The notes: generated by a model not told the origin, from the sequence alone. 64,000 nucleotides of DNA from Nocardia testacea NBRC 100365 (GCF_000308775.1 NZ_BAGJ01000170.1:1-64000), one strand, 5' to 3'; positions 15,557-24,705 are shown, counted from the first letter of the stretch. Numbers and translations are program-made.

Positions 15557-16918
15557 TCATCCCCCGAACATCAGCTGCGAGACCGTATAGATCGCCAACC
15601 CCGCCAGGCTGCCGACCACAGTGCCGTTGATCCGGATGAACTGCAGGTCACGCCCCACTTGGACCTCGATCTTCTTACTGGCCTCCTCCGCATCCCAGCG
15701 GGCGACCGTATCGCTGACGATGGTGGCGATCTCGTCGGCGTAGTTGGCGGCCAGGTAGCGGGCGCCGCGCTCGATCCAGCCGTCGACCTTGGCCCGGGTC
15801 TCGGTGTCGTCGCGGAGACGTTCGCCGAGCTGCTGCACATTCTCGGCGACCTTGCGGCGCAGAGTGCTGTTCGGATCGTCGGCGGATTCGAGGATCAGAC
15901 GTTTGGCCGCCCGCCAGGTCGCCTCGGCGAGGCCGGTGATCTCCTCCCGGCCCATGATCTCGGTTTTGATCCGTTCGGCCTTGGCGATCATCGTCTCGTC
16001 GTACTGCAGGTCGTGCGCGAAATCCTCCAGGAAACGGTTGGCGGCGAGCCGGACCTCGTGGTCGGGGGTGGAACGCACCTTCCAGGTGAACTCGACCAGT
16101 TCCCGGTACACCTTCTCCGACAGCAGGACGTTCACGAATTTCGGCGCCCACTGCGGCGCCTCGCCGTTGACGATCCGGTCTATCGTCTCCTGGCTGCCCA
16201 GCGCCCACTGGTGGGCGCGTTCGGCGAGCAGGTCCAGCAGCGGCAACTGCCGGTTGTCGGCCAGCAGCTCGGCGAGGACGCGTCCGATCGGCGGACCCCA
16301 CAGCGGTTCGGCGATCCGTTTCACGATGGTGTTGTCGATGACCTGTTCGACATCCTCATCGCGCAGCACCCCCACGACCGCGCGCAGAATCGTCGAACTC
16401 TCGTCGGCCACCCGGGCCGCGTTACCGGGCGCGGCCATCCAGCGCCCGATCCGCCACGGGATCTGCGCGGAGTTCACCTTCGCGGTGACCACCTCCGGAG
16501 ACAGGAAGTTGGTGCCCACGAAACTTCCCAGGCTGGCACCGAGCTGATCCTTCTTCCGGCGGATGATCGCGGTGTGCGGGATGGGCAGGCCCAGCGGATG
16601 CCGGAACAGCGCCGTCACCGCGAACCAGTCGGCCAGCGCACCGACCATTCCCGCCTCGGATGCCGCGCGCACATACCCGACCCAGTCGCCGGCGCCGCCG
16701 CGCGACTCCAGCCACCGGCACACCAGGTAGATCACCGTGGCCACGGCCAGCAGGCCGGTGGCGAGGGCTTTCATCCGCCACAGGTCACGTCGTTTGGCCG
16801 CGTCATCGGTGAGGGTGGCGAATACGCCCGGCGGTTCCGCCTGCCCACCGGCGGCGGTCGTCCCGGGAGCGGAATCGAGCACCGCACTACTACCGGTCGG
16901 TTTCTGCATACTCCCCAT
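15557..16918 (-). CDS. DUF445 membrane-anchored protein
   Basis: Protein of 453 residues in the DUF445 family. A membrane helix lies near residues 50-70 (ALATGLLAVATVIYLVCRWL). GALADWFAVTALFRHPLGLP is the family signature, followed by IPHTAIIRRKKDQLG. A second helix closes the protein (VVGSLAGLAIYTVSQLMFGG). The long middle part is helical and probably extracytoplasmic or peripheral. It corresponds to Rv0473, whose function is unknown. Two ATG codons nine bases apart (16918 and 16909) are both possible starts; the second has GGGGAG close upstream. Confidence 0.87.
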   Translation of the reverse strand: MGSMQKPTGSSAVLDSAPGTTAAGGQAEPPGVFATLTDDAAKRRDLWRMKALATGLLAVATVIYLVCRWLESRGGAGDWVGYVRAASEAGMVGALADWFAVTALFRHPLGLPIPHTAIIRRKKDQLGASLGSFVGTNFLSPEVVTAKVNSAQIPWRIGRWMAAPGNAARVADESSTILRAVVGVLRDEDVEQVIDNTIVKRIAEPLWGPPIGRVLAELLADNRQLPLLDLLAERAHQWALGSQETIDRIVNGEAPQWAPKFVNVLLSEKVYRELVEFTWKVRSTPDHEVRLAANRFLEDFAHDLQYDETMIAKAERIKTEIMGREEITGLAEATWRAAKRLILESADDPNSTLRRKVAENVQQLGERLRDDTETRAKVDGWIERGARYLAANYADEIATIVSDTVARWDAEEASKKIEVQVGRDLQFIRINGTVVGSLAGLAIYTVSQLMFGG

Positions 16919-16921
16919 TCT

Positions 16922-17075
16922 GCTGTGTTCATGGCGCCGCCTTCGGCGGCGCGGGGTCGAGGCCCCCTCGGTCCCGCCGTTCAGGCCTCGAGACTTGCGC
17001 TTCGCGCGGGCGCTTTCGAGGCCTGAACGGCGGGACGGGCCTCGACCCTTTCAGGGCCTCGTAAAACTCGGCACC
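16922..17075 (+). repeat. Palindromic element, copy C (family 2 arms)
   Basis: Head GCTGTGTTCATGGCGCC with hairpin GCGCCGCC-TTC-GGCGGCGC, then a palindrome at 16954-17048 with GGGTCGAGGCC and GGCCTCGACCC outer arms and GTCCCGCCGTTCAGG inner arms. The tail is TTTCAGGGCCTCGTAAAAC. It lies only four bases from the DUF445 start codon. Confidence 0.92.
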
Positions 17076-17289
17076 GATGGAGTCGATGGGATAGCCGGCG
17101 GGTGCGTGAGTGCGCATGGCGAGCCTGGACAGGCGTAAGGGCCTTCGGTTCCCGCTGAGATCCGGTATTTGTCCGGATGACTGCCGCACGCAACCGATCG
17201 ACACGCTCCGGAACCGGGGCGGGCCCCGGCCCCGGAAACCGACCATCCGAAGTCGACGAGAGGTACGTGGGGAGGTGCCGTGACCGGCC

Positions 17290-17383
17290 TGAGCGGGTCG
17301 ACCATCCTGCAAGTGCTCAGGTCACCGGCCTATGGACGCGCACATCACCCGCCTGAGCAGGCCGATCACCCGGTAAGTGCTCA
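17290..17383. promoter_or_regulatory. Two copies of a 30-bp TGAGC-N20-GCTCA module
   Basis: Modules at 17290-17319 and 17354-17383 both begin TGAGC, end AAGTGCTCA and are followed by GGTCAC within three bases. They are spaced 64 bases start to start, upstream of the TetR gene. They look like operator sites, probably for the downstream regulator. Confidence 0.55.
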
Positions 17384-17585
17384 AAGGTCACATCCCATGG
17401 ACTGCCAACCGCACATCGCACACCGCGGCGCTTCCGTCACACGCGGCCGACCTCACGTACCCGCAGGGCCGCCGGACCCGCACGGAAGTGTGGGATCTGC
17501 CGCACCGGCGCCAAACGAACCACCTGGGCAGAAAGGGGGCCTAGAGTGGAACGCACGTGAACCGTCCGGACCGAGGAGCCCCACG

Positions 17586-18326
17586 CTGTCCACCGAAGAC
17601 CTGCTCGATATCGGGACATCCGCCGATCGATCGGCGCCGGTGCGTACCCCGCGGACCGACGGGCGCAAGCGGCGCTGGCGCCAGCACAAGATCGACCGCC
17701 GCGAGGAACTCGTCGACGGCACGCTGGCCGCGGTGCGCACCCGCGGCGGGAATGCGGGGATGGACGAGATCGCCGCCGAGATCGGTGTGTCCAAGACAGT
17801 CCTGTACCGCTATTTCTCCGATAAGAACGACCTGGTCAACGCCGCGATGCAGCGGTTCATCGAGATCACTTTGATGCCGCGGGTGTACGGCGCGATCAGT
17901 CTCGATGCCGACGAGTATCAACTGGTGCGGTCGGCGCTGGCCGAATACGTGGGCGCGGTCGACGAGGACCCCGAGGTGTACCGGTTCATCATGGGTACGG
18001 GATCGGGCGATCCGTCCTCGCTGGCCGATTTCGAAAGGCTGTTCGCTGAGGTCGTCGCGGCCGCCATCACCGAACGCGGCAGTGCCCTCGGTATCGAGAC
18101 CGAAGGGGTGATGCTGTGGTCCTATGTGCTGGTCGGCGGCATCCAGCTCGCGACGCACTGGTGGACCACGCACAAGACGCTGCCCCGGGAAGAGGTCATC
18201 GACTACCTCACCATGATGGTGTGGAGTGCCATCGAGGGTATGGCGCGCGCCGGTGGTTCGCGGAGCAGGTTCGCCGACCAGGAGCATGTGCTGCCCCCGG
18301 TTTCCCCCGGCGACCAGGCCGTCTGA
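17586..18326 (+). CDS. TetR-family transcriptional regulator (possible CTG start)
   Basis: Regulator of 246 residues. The helix-turn-helix covers about residues 35-85: GTLAAVRTRGGNAGMDEIAA, then EIGVSKTVLYRYFSDKNDLV. The ligand domain ends EEVIDYLTMMVWSAIEGMAR. It corresponds in place to Rv0472c. No ATG, GTG or TTG lies close to the domain in frame. CTG at 17586 follows GAGGAG at 7-base spacing and gives the N-terminus STEDLLDIG. A GTG near 17491 is the nearest standard alternative but adds a proline-rich tail. The function is probably control of itself or neighbouring lipid genes. Confidence 0.82.
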   Translation: MSTEDLLDIGTSADRSAPVRTPRTDGRKRRWRQHKIDRREELVDGTLAAVRTRGGNAGMDEIAAEIGVSKTVLYRYFSDKNDLVNAAMQRFIEITLMPRVYGAISLDADEYQLVRSALAEYVGAVDEDPEVYRFIMGTGSGDPSSLADFERLFAEVVAAAITERGSALGIETEGVMLWSYVLVGGIQLATHWWTTHKTLPREEVIDYLTMMVWSAIEGMARAGGSRSRFADQEHVLPPVSPGDQAV

Positions 18327-18452
18327 GCCGGCGGTCCGGCCTGGCTCGACAACCCGGCCGGGTTGGCTAGTCTGATTGCCGTGCGGTGACGAGGAACCGA
18401 TCGCGTTCTTCTGTCGTCGTAGGCGCGCGTCGGCACCAACGGAGGTTCCTCG

Positions 18453-19856
18453 ATGGCGAAAGAAGTGCCGACATCCCGGCTGGCTCGCGGCACCAAGCTG
18501 GGTGCGGTGGCGGCCGGCTCGATGATGCGTAAACAGCGCGCCCGGCTCTCTATGCGCGGTCGCTCCGAGGCCGTCCGGGCCCGGATGGCCGAGGAGTCCA
18601 TCCTCCGCAGTACCGAACAGCTGGTCATGGTGTTGGGCACCATGAAAGGCGTGGCCATGAAACTGGGCCAGATGATGTCGGTCCTCGACCTGGACCTGGT
18701 GCCGCCCGAGCATCGGGAACGCTTCCAGAAACGGCTGGCGGTCCTGCGCAACGCCGCTCCCTCGGTGTCCTTCGAGGCCATGCGCGCGGTGATCGAAGAG
18801 GACTACGGGCACCCGCTGGACGCGGTGTTCACCGAATTCGAACCCGAGGCCATCGCGGCGGCCTCCATCGGCCAGGTCTATCTCGCGCGGTTGCACGACG
18901 GTCGTCAGGTCGCGGTGAAGGTGCAGTATCCGGGCATCGATGCGGCGGTCCGGGCGGATCTGAAGAACCTGAACATGTTCCGGCGGGTCCTGCAGTCGGC
19001 GATGCCCTGGGTGACCCCGGCGGTCCTCGACGAACTGCGGCTGAACATGGAAGCCGAACTCGACTATCACATCGAGGCCGAAACCCAGCGCGATATCGCG
19101 GATCTCTATGCCGACCACCCGTTCGTCGTGGTCCCGCGGCCGGTTCTCGAGCACAGCACCAGGCGAGTCCTGGTCACCGAGTATCTGGCCGGTACCGCCT
19201 TCGAGGACATCCGCCGAATGCCGCAGGCCCAACGCGACCGGGTCGGCGAGATCATCTATCGCTTCTATGTCGGGTCGCTGTTCAATTTCAACGAGTTCTG
19301 CGGCGACCCGCACCCGGGTAATGTGCTGCTCGCCGCGGACGGCCGGGTCGGTTTCCTCGATTTCGGCCTGTTCAACCGGATGGATCCCGAACATGTCCGC
19401 TTCGAGGCGATCTGCCTGTGCGCGGCTGCCGAGGACCGCGGCGCGGATCTGCGGGATCTGATGATCCAGCGCGGGGTCATCGACTCGGCGGACGAGATCG
19501 GGGTCGAGGAATGCCTGGAGTATGTGCTCTCGGCGTCGGAATGGTGCCTGGTGGACCAGGAACTCACCATCACTCCGGAACTGGCCAGTGGGGCGTTCCT
19601 GCTGGCCGTGGACCCGCGGTCCAGTGAATTCTCCGGCATGAAACAACAGAATCTGCCGCCGGAGCATTTGTTCTCGCGGCGGGCCGATTTCCTGACCTTC
19701 GGCATGCTGGGTCAGCTCGAGGCGACCGCCAATTGGCATCGCATCGCCCGGGAATGGTTGTACGGCGAGGAGCCGGTCACCGAACTCGGGCGCCTCCATC
19801 GACAATGGCTGGCCGGCCGCCGGCCGGCCAAACGCGGTAAGCGGCGTACGGGTTAG
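18453..19856 (+). CDS. ABC1/UbiB-family atypical kinase
   Basis: Atypical kinase-like protein of 467 residues. The KxGQ motif appears as MKGVAMKLGQMMSVLD near residue 72, the Ala-rich nucleotide loop as AAASIGQVYLARL, the lysine strand as QVAVKVQYPG, and the metal-binding end as FCGDPHPGNVL and VGFLDFGLFN. UbiB/COQ8 proteins support isoprenoid-quinone or lipid homeostasis and have ATPase activity. Actinomycetes make menaquinone, so a ubiquinone role is unlikely. The ATG at 18453 has GGAGG at good spacing. A mycobacterial homologue lies near mycolate methyltransferases elsewhere. Confidence 0.9.
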   Translation: MAKEVPTSRLARGTKLGAVAAGSMMRKQRARLSMRGRSEAVRARMAEESILRSTEQLVMVLGTMKGVAMKLGQMMSVLDLDLVPPEHRERFQKRLAVLRNAAPSVSFEAMRAVIEEDYGHPLDAVFTEFEPEAIAAASIGQVYLARLHDGRQVAVKVQYPGIDAAVRADLKNLNMFRRVLQSAMPWVTPAVLDELRLNMEAELDYHIEAETQRDIADLYADHPFVVVPRPVLEHSTRRVLVTEYLAGTAFEDIRRMPQAQRDRVGEIIYRFYVGSLFNFNEFCGDPHPGNVLLAADGRVGFLDFGLFNRMDPEHVRFEAICLCAAAEDRGADLRDLMIQRGVIDSADEIGVEECLEYVLSASEWCLVDQELTITPELASGAFLLAVDPRSSEFSGMKQQNLPPEHLFSRRADFLTFGMLGQLEATANWHRIAREWLYGEEPVTELGRLHRQWLAGRRPAKRGKRRTG

Positions 19857-19892
19857 CACCGCGGCACCGGACATATCCAAGGGGTTCCATCC

Positions 19893-21134
19893 ATGACCGA
19901 CACTCGTGAATTCGACCTGATCGTCTTCGGCGCCACCGGCTTCGTCGGCAAGCTCACCGCCCGATATCTGCTGGGTGCGGCGCCGGCCGGGGCGCGAATC
20001 GCACTGGCCGGACGTTCGGCGGACAAACTCGCCGCGGTGCGCGACGAGATCGGTGCCGCCGATTGGGGTCTGGTGGTCGCCGATACCACCGATCAGGAGT
20101 CGATGGACGCCCTCGCCGCCCGCACGACCGCGGTCATCACCACGGTCGGCCCCTACCTGCGCTACGGGATGCCGATGGTCGCGGCCTGCGCGAAAGCCGG
20201 CACCCACTACGCGGACCTCACCGGCGAGCCGCTGTTCATCCGCGACGCCATCGACACCTACCACGACGAGGCCGCGCGCACGGGCGCCAAGATCGTGAAC
20301 TCGTGCGGCTACGATTCGGTGCCTTCGGATCTGAGCGTCTACCAGCTCTACCGGCGGACCGTCGCCGACAACACCGGCGAACTCGGTGACACCACCCTGG
20401 TCGCGACCCTGCGCGGCGGGGTGAGTGGGGGCACCATCGATTCCGGCCGGGCGATGATGGAGGCGGTCGCCGCGGACAGATCGAAGGGCGCGATACTCAG
20501 CCATCCCTATTCGCTGAGTCCGGACAAATCCATGGACCCCGAGGTGGGCCGCCAGTCCGACCTCACCCTGCAGCGTGGGCGCGAGATCGACCCGAGTCTG
20601 GACGGCTGGGTCGGCACCTTCGTCATGGCCTCGCACAACACCAAGATCGTGCGCCGGAGCAACGGCCTGCTCGGCTGGGTGTACGGCAAGAACTTCCGCT
20701 ACCGCGAGACCATGGGCGCCGGCAACTCTGTCCTGGCTCCGGTGATCGCCGCGGGTATCTCCGGCGGGGTCGTCGCCGGGATGGCCATCGGTGGTCTGCT
20801 GTCCCGGTTCGGTGCCGGTCGCGCGGTGCTCGACCGGGTGCTGCCCGCGCCGGGCACCGGCCCGAGCGAGGCCACCCGGGAAAGTGGCTGGTTCCGGATG
20901 CGCACCTACACCCGCACTTCCTCCGGTGCCCGCTACCGTGCCGATTTCGCCGGTCTCGGCGACCCCGGGTACAAGGCGACCGCGGTCATGCTCGGCGAGA
21001 GCGGGCTCGCGCTGGCCTTCGACGACAAACCGGAACTCGCCGGTGTGCTCACGCCCGCCGCGGCCATGGGCGATGCGCTGACCGCGCGCCTGCGCGCGGC
21101 CGGAATGACGATCGATGTCGAGCCGCTGGGATGA
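19893..21134 (+). CDS. Saccharopine dehydrogenase-like / trans-acting enoyl reductase family protein
   Basis: NAD(P)-dependent protein of 413 residues. LIVFGATGFVGKLTARYLLG is the N-terminal Rossmann motif, followed by TVGPYLRYGMPMVAACAKAG and KIVNSCGYDSVPSDL. These are shared with the mycobacterial trans-acting enoyl reductases that complete polyketide lipids and with saccharopine dehydrogenase-like oxidoreductases. It is followed by a methyltransferase gene with an ATGA overlap, so the two may act on the same lipid. No polyketide synthase is in this window, so the substrate is open. Confidence 0.88.
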   Translation: MTDTREFDLIVFGATGFVGKLTARYLLGAAPAGARIALAGRSADKLAAVRDEIGAADWGLVVADTTDQESMDALAARTTAVITTVGPYLRYGMPMVAACAKAGTHYADLTGEPLFIRDAIDTYHDEAARTGAKIVNSCGYDSVPSDLSVYQLYRRTVADNTGELGDTTLVATLRGGVSGGTIDSGRAMMEAVAADRSKGAILSHPYSLSPDKSMDPEVGRQSDLTLQRGREIDPSLDGWVGTFVMASHNTKIVRRSNGLLGWVYGKNFRYRETMGAGNSVLAPVIAAGISGGVVAGMAIGGLLSRFGAGRAVLDRVLPAPGTGPSEATRESGWFRMRTYTRTSSGARYRADFAGLGDPGYKATAVMLGESGLALAFDDKPELAGVLTPAAAMGDALTARLRAAGMTIDVEPLG

Positions 21135-21811
21135 ACCTCGCTCGGCGCACCATGAACGCCCCGGCGCTGGCGGCGGTCTACGAACGGGTCTGGCGGCCTA
21201 CCGTGTTCTATCTGGCCACCGGCCGCACCACTGCCGCCGACCGCCGGTTCGCGGTGGAATCGCTGCACCTCGACAGGTCGCGGCGGGTTCTGGACATCGC
21301 CTGCGGGCCGGGTAATTTCACCCATTTCCTGAGCGAGCACATACCGGCCGACGGGTACGTCACCGGGATCGACTATTCACCGCCCATGCTGGCGCGCGCC
21401 CGCGCCGACAATGCCGGGCCGCGCGCCGGATATGTCCGCGGCGATGCGCGCTACCTGCCGTTCGCCGACGAGACCTTCGACGCGGTCTGCTGTTTCGGCG
21501 CGCTCTACCTCATTCCGGATCCTTTGGTGGCGGCCCGGGAGATGATCCGCGTGCTGGCTCCCGGCGGTCGCATCGCCATCACCACCAGCCATCGCCCGGA
21601 CAACCCGGTCGGCGAATTGACCCGGCTCACCGCGGGAGTGAGCGGACTGCGCATGTTCGGCGGCCGGACCTTCCCGGACCTGTTCGCGAGGGCCGGACTG
21701 GTCGATATCGACCAATCCGTGCACCGATTCTTCCAATACGTGACAGCCACCCGCCCGGCCGAGGGCACGGCGGGCCGCGAGGCCCACCGTCCGGCGAAGT
21801 CCGGCGTCTGA
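21131..21811 (+). CDS. Class I SAM-dependent methyltransferase
   Basis: Methyltransferase of 226 residues. The SAM-binding motif I is VLDIACGPGNFTHFL near residue 53, motif II is GIDYSPPMLARA, and FADETFDAVCCFGALYLIPD is the motif IV region. It resembles UbiE/Coq5-type and lipid methyltransferases. The 4-base overlap with the upstream reductase gene indicates translational coupling. The acceptor is unknown. Confidence 0.88.
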   Translation: MNLARRTMNAPALAAVYERVWRPTVFYLATGRTTAADRRFAVESLHLDRSRRVLDIACGPGNFTHFLSEHIPADGYVTGIDYSPPMLARARADNAGPRAGYVRGDARYLPFADETFDAVCCFGALYLIPDPLVAAREMIRVLAPGGRIAITTSHRPDNPVGELTRLTAGVSGLRMFGGRTFPDLFARAGLVDIDQSVHRFFQYVTATRPAEGTAGREAHRPAKSGV

Positions 21812-21992
21812 GGGATTCCGCGAGAGAAGTGCACGACCCGTTGTCACCCCTCGATACGCTGCTGCCCGCGTCCCGTTCCGCGTGCGCCAATTCACAGCCG
21901 AATCCCTATGACCGGCAAGTTTTCCCCCGCAGAGTCGGCTACCCGTCGGTAGAGTCACCTGGCGTACCCACGGGCCGGAAGGGGGATTCCAG

Positions 21993-22415
21993 ATGTCGGT
22001 ACCGGAAGTGGGGCAGAGCACGGCCCGCCGGCTCTACTCCGCGGCCACGGCCGGGGGCGCAGATTCGTTCACGCTCGCCGAAGATGTCGCCCTGCGCCTG
22101 GCACAGGCCTGCGACACCCTGGTCGCGGATCTCGAAGCGGCGCGGGCCGGAGGCCACCACATCGCCGAGAAGCCCGGCACCGCCGGTTTCCCGGATCTGC
22201 CCACCGGACAGGCCCTCGCGACGGGCTTCCGCGGCAAGGCAGTGCAGTACCTGGAAACCCTCACCGCGCTCCAGGAGACGGCGCTGTGCTTCAAGGCCGC
22301 CTACCTCGCCGCGGGCGGCCGGCTCGCCGAGGCCGATCTCGCCAACCGTGCCGCCCTCGCTGTGGTGGCGGCACATCCCGGCCTCGGCCCCGACGACGAG
22401 GACGGCCATGGCTGA
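21993..22415 (+). CDS. Small helical protein of a type VII secretion-associated cassette
   Basis: Protein of 140 residues without signal peptide or membrane segment. It is predicted mostly helical: FTLAEDVALRLAQACDTLVA, then DLPTGQALATGFRGKAVQYL, then a final helix with AYLAAGGRLAEAD. Size and helix pattern resemble PE- or EspC-like partners in Nocardia and mycobacteria. No WXG or clear YxxxD signal is visible. It overlaps the next gene by 8 bases and sits two genes upstream of espG, so a role as secretion substrate or partner is inferred from context only. Confidence 0.72.
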   Translation: MSVPEVGQSTARRLYSAATAGGADSFTLAEDVALRLAQACDTLVADLEAARAGGHHIAEKPGTAGFPDLPTGQALATGFRGKAVQYLETLTALQETALCFKAAYLAAGGRLAEADLANRAALAVVAAHPGLGPDDEDGHG

Positions 22416-22983
22416 ACCCGCGGGCAACGATCCGCCCTACGCGCCCGAACGCGAATGTTTCGGCAGTTTCACCCACCAGGAGATCTGGGACCGGGTACAC
22501 GAGATTCTCGATCCCGGTGCGCTCGGCGCCGCCGCCGCGGCGTGGCAATCCAACGCGGACGCCATGGCGGAGGCCTTCGCCACGTTCACCGACGCCACCC
22601 GGCGCGAATTCGAGCACTGGACGGGACATTCGGCGCAGGCTGCCCGGCAGGCGACGCGGGAGTTCGTCGCCGCCGGTACGGAAACCCACGAGGCGTGCCG
22701 CGCACTCCAGCGCCTGATGGAGGGCAATACCGAAGCGGCCCAGACTTTGCGGTCGGCATTGGCCCCGCCGCAGCCCTATCGGCCGCTCGACGATCCGGCG
22801 GCCGAGGCCGTGCACGGCGGCCGCCGCCGGATGGACCACGATATCGCCGCCGCCGCGGCCGCCGCCGACGCGCAGGACGCGATGACCACCATCTACAACC
22901 CCACCCTCCCGGCTTCCGGTGACCGGGTACCCCGGTTCCCCGACGCGTCCACCGGCGCCGGCGGCGGGAGTCCGGGCAAGTGA
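22408..22983 (+). CDS. WXG-containing PPE-like protein of the same cassette
   Basis: Protein of 191 residues. The first 110 residues are helical with FTHQEIWDRVHEILDPGALG, AAAAAWQSNADAMAEAF and the turn EHWTGHSAQAARQ, where Trp71-Thr-Gly73 is a WXG motif like that at the helix turn of PPE and WXG100 proteins. The C-terminal 60 residues are proline/glycine-rich and disordered. The ATG at 22408 overlaps the upstream stop by 8 bases, and its own stop overlaps the EspG start. It is probably an ESX-type substrate recognised by the EspG chaperone. Confidence 0.75.
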   Translation: MAEPAGNDPPYAPERECFGSFTHQEIWDRVHEILDPGALGAAAAAWQSNADAMAEAFATFTDATRREFEHWTGHSAQAARQATREFVAAGTETHEACRALQRLMEGNTEAAQTLRSALAPPQPYRPLDDPAAEAVHGGRRRMDHDIAAAAAAADAQDAMTTIYNPTLPASGDRVPRFPDASTGAGGGSPGK

Positions 22984-23720
22984 AGTGGATCCTGACCCCG
23001 GACGAGTTCAGTTACGTCTGGGCCAACGAAACCAGCCTGGACCGCCGGCCCTACCCGGTGAACCTGGCCCCGGCCAGCGCCGTTCGCACCGAATCCGAAC
23101 TGGACTCGCTGCGATTACCACAGCGGTTCGCCAGACAGGCCGACCCGGATCTGGCAGCCGCGCTCATGCTCTGCGCCCGCCCGGACGCCACCGCAGTAAC
23201 CATTTCCGGAGAGCGCCCGGCGCTCACCCGCGACGGCGACCAGCCGCATACCGAACAGATACTCGGCTTCGCCGCCGTTATCGATCACCACGCCGCCGTC
23301 CTGCACGCCACACCCACGAGGGTCACCGTTCATATGTGTCATGCCCGGGACCTCGGGGGCAGGCTGGTCCAGCTGATCGGTTCCGCCCGACCCGGCGCCC
23401 ACGGCCCGTTCCACCAGCCTCAGGACGCGGTACTCACCGACGCCCCGCTGTCCACCTGTGACGGCGACGGAGACGCCGCCCGATTTCGCGCCGCGCTTCG
23501 TGAACCCGTCGACGCCCGCGGTTTCATCACCGTCACGGTGGCCCCGGACGACCCCATGTCACCGCCCACGCTGCACCGCAGCTGGCTCGATATCCGCGAC
23601 GACGGTCGCTATCTGCTCACCACCGCCGATGTGCTGGTCCTCGCACCGGTCAGTGATACCGAGTTCGCCGACAACCTGCAGAACCTGGCTCGCATCCGCG
23701 GCAGCACCCCCGGACTGTGA
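22980..23720 (+). CDS. EspG-family ESX secretion-associated chaperone
   Basis: Protein of 246 residues of the EspG family, cytosolic chaperones that bind PE-PPE pairs and deliver them to type VII secretion systems. It starts at a GTG overlapping the previous stop codon (GTGA). The N-terminus WILTPDEFSYVWANETSLDR matches the family's opening strand and helix, and the C-terminus FADNLQNLARIRGST is also typical. No ESX core gene (EccB, EccC, EccD, MycP) is in this window, so this is an orphan chaperone cassette. Confidence 0.85.
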   Translation: MKWILTPDEFSYVWANETSLDRRPYPVNLAPASAVRTESELDSLRLPQRFARQADPDLAAALMLCARPDATAVTISGERPALTRDGDQPHTEQILGFAAVIDHHAAVLHATPTRVTVHMCHARDLGGRLVQLIGSARPGAHGPFHQPQDAVLTDAPLSTCDGDGDAARFRAALREPVDARGFITVTVAPDDPMSPPTLHRSWLDIRDDGRYLLTTADVLVLAPVSDTEFADNLQNLARIRGSTPGL

Positions 23721-23732
23721 TAGGCCTGTCCG

Positions 23733-24566
23733 ATGTCAGAGCAATGGAAAACCCCCGCCGGCCGGGCCCTGCGCGCCGACGGCCTGCGGATCGCCGATCT
23801 CGATACCTCGGCCCGGCCCGGGTTCGACGGGCACAAGAAGGACGGGGAAGCGCTGCTGGCCGAACGCGCCGAGGTATTGGCGGGCCTGCAGGAGAAGCTC
23901 TACGCCAACGGCCGCGCCGGGGACAACCGCAGTGTGCTGCTGGTCCTGCAGGGCATGGACACCGCCGGCAAAGGCGGGATCGTGCGCCACGTCATCGGCT
24001 CGGTGGACCCGCAGGGTGTCGATCACGCCGCCTTCGGCGTCCCGACCGAGGAGGAGAGACGGCACCACTTCCTGTGGCGGATCCGCAAAGCCCTGCCGCG
24101 CGGCGGACAGCTGGGTGTGTTCGATCGCTCACACTACGAGGACGTGCTGGTCGCCAGGGTCCACGAACTGGTCCCCGAGGCGGTCTGGCAGCAGCGCTAC
24201 ACCGAAATCAACGATTTCGAGCAGGAAGTGACCGAAGCCGGGACCACGATGGTGAAGGTCGCGATGTTCGTATCGCTCGACGAACAGAAGAAAAGGCTGC
24301 GGCAGCGGCTGGAACGGCCGGACAAATACTGGAAGTTCGATCCCGGCGATATCGACGAGCGCGCCTACTGGCCCGCCTACCAGGATATGCTGGACCGCAC
24401 CTCGACCGGCTACGCACCCTGGTACGTCGTGCCCGCCGACGCGAAGTGGTATTCGCGGCTGGCCGTCACCGAACTGCTCATCGAGGCACTCGAGAAGCTG
24501 GAGCTGAGCTGGCCGCCGGCGAATTTCGATCCGGCCGCCGAGCTGCGCCGGCTCGACACAGCCTGA
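23733..24566 (+). CDS. ppk2: Polyphosphate kinase 2 family protein
   Basis: PPK2-family enzyme of 277 residues, transferring phosphate between polyphosphate and nucleotides. The Walker A motif GMDTAGKGG covers residues 74-82, the Walker B region is GVFDRSHYEDVL, and the lid is KKRLRQRLERPDKYWKFDPGD. The Trp/Tyr-rich end APWYVVPADAKWYSRLAV is typical. Subclass and direction, nucleotide synthesis or nucleotide consumption, cannot be decided from the sequence alone. It starts 12 bases after espG, so it may be transcribed with it. Confidence 0.92.
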   Translation: MSEQWKTPAGRALRADGLRIADLDTSARPGFDGHKKDGEALLAERAEVLAGLQEKLYANGRAGDNRSVLLVLQGMDTAGKGGIVRHVIGSVDPQGVDHAAFGVPTEEERRHHFLWRIRKALPRGGQLGVFDRSHYEDVLVARVHELVPEAVWQQRYTEINDFEQEVTEAGTTMVKVAMFVSLDEQKKRLRQRLERPDKYWKFDPGDIDERAYWPAYQDMLDRTSTGYAPWYVVPADAKWYSRLAVTELLIEALEKLELSWPPANFDPAAELRRLDTA

Positions 24567-24705
24567 CCGGCGCGGATCGGTGAGTTATGGAAACTCTCAG
24601 CAAGCCGGACAATGATGGGCGGTGCGCCGGGCACCCCGGCGCACCCTGGCGAACCTACGAGTGGCCGGGGCAGGCGAGGCGAGGGAAAGGCGTGGTGAAC
24701 GCACG

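Larger units (their letters stand above)
16919..17585. other. Non-coding gap with repeat C and candidate operators
   Basis: The 667 bases between two divergent genes contain palindromic element C, a unique stretch from about 17080 to 17280, the two 30-base TGAGC/GCTCA modules at 17290-17383, and the TetR leader. No gene is supported. Confidence 0.7.

Noticed and set aside
17541..20636. A 1,031-codon open frame on the minus strand
   Set aside because: It is antisense to the TetR, ABC1-kinase and reductase genes, all with clear domains. Long shadow frames are expected from high third-position GC. Its translation is Arg/Gly/His-rich with no domain.
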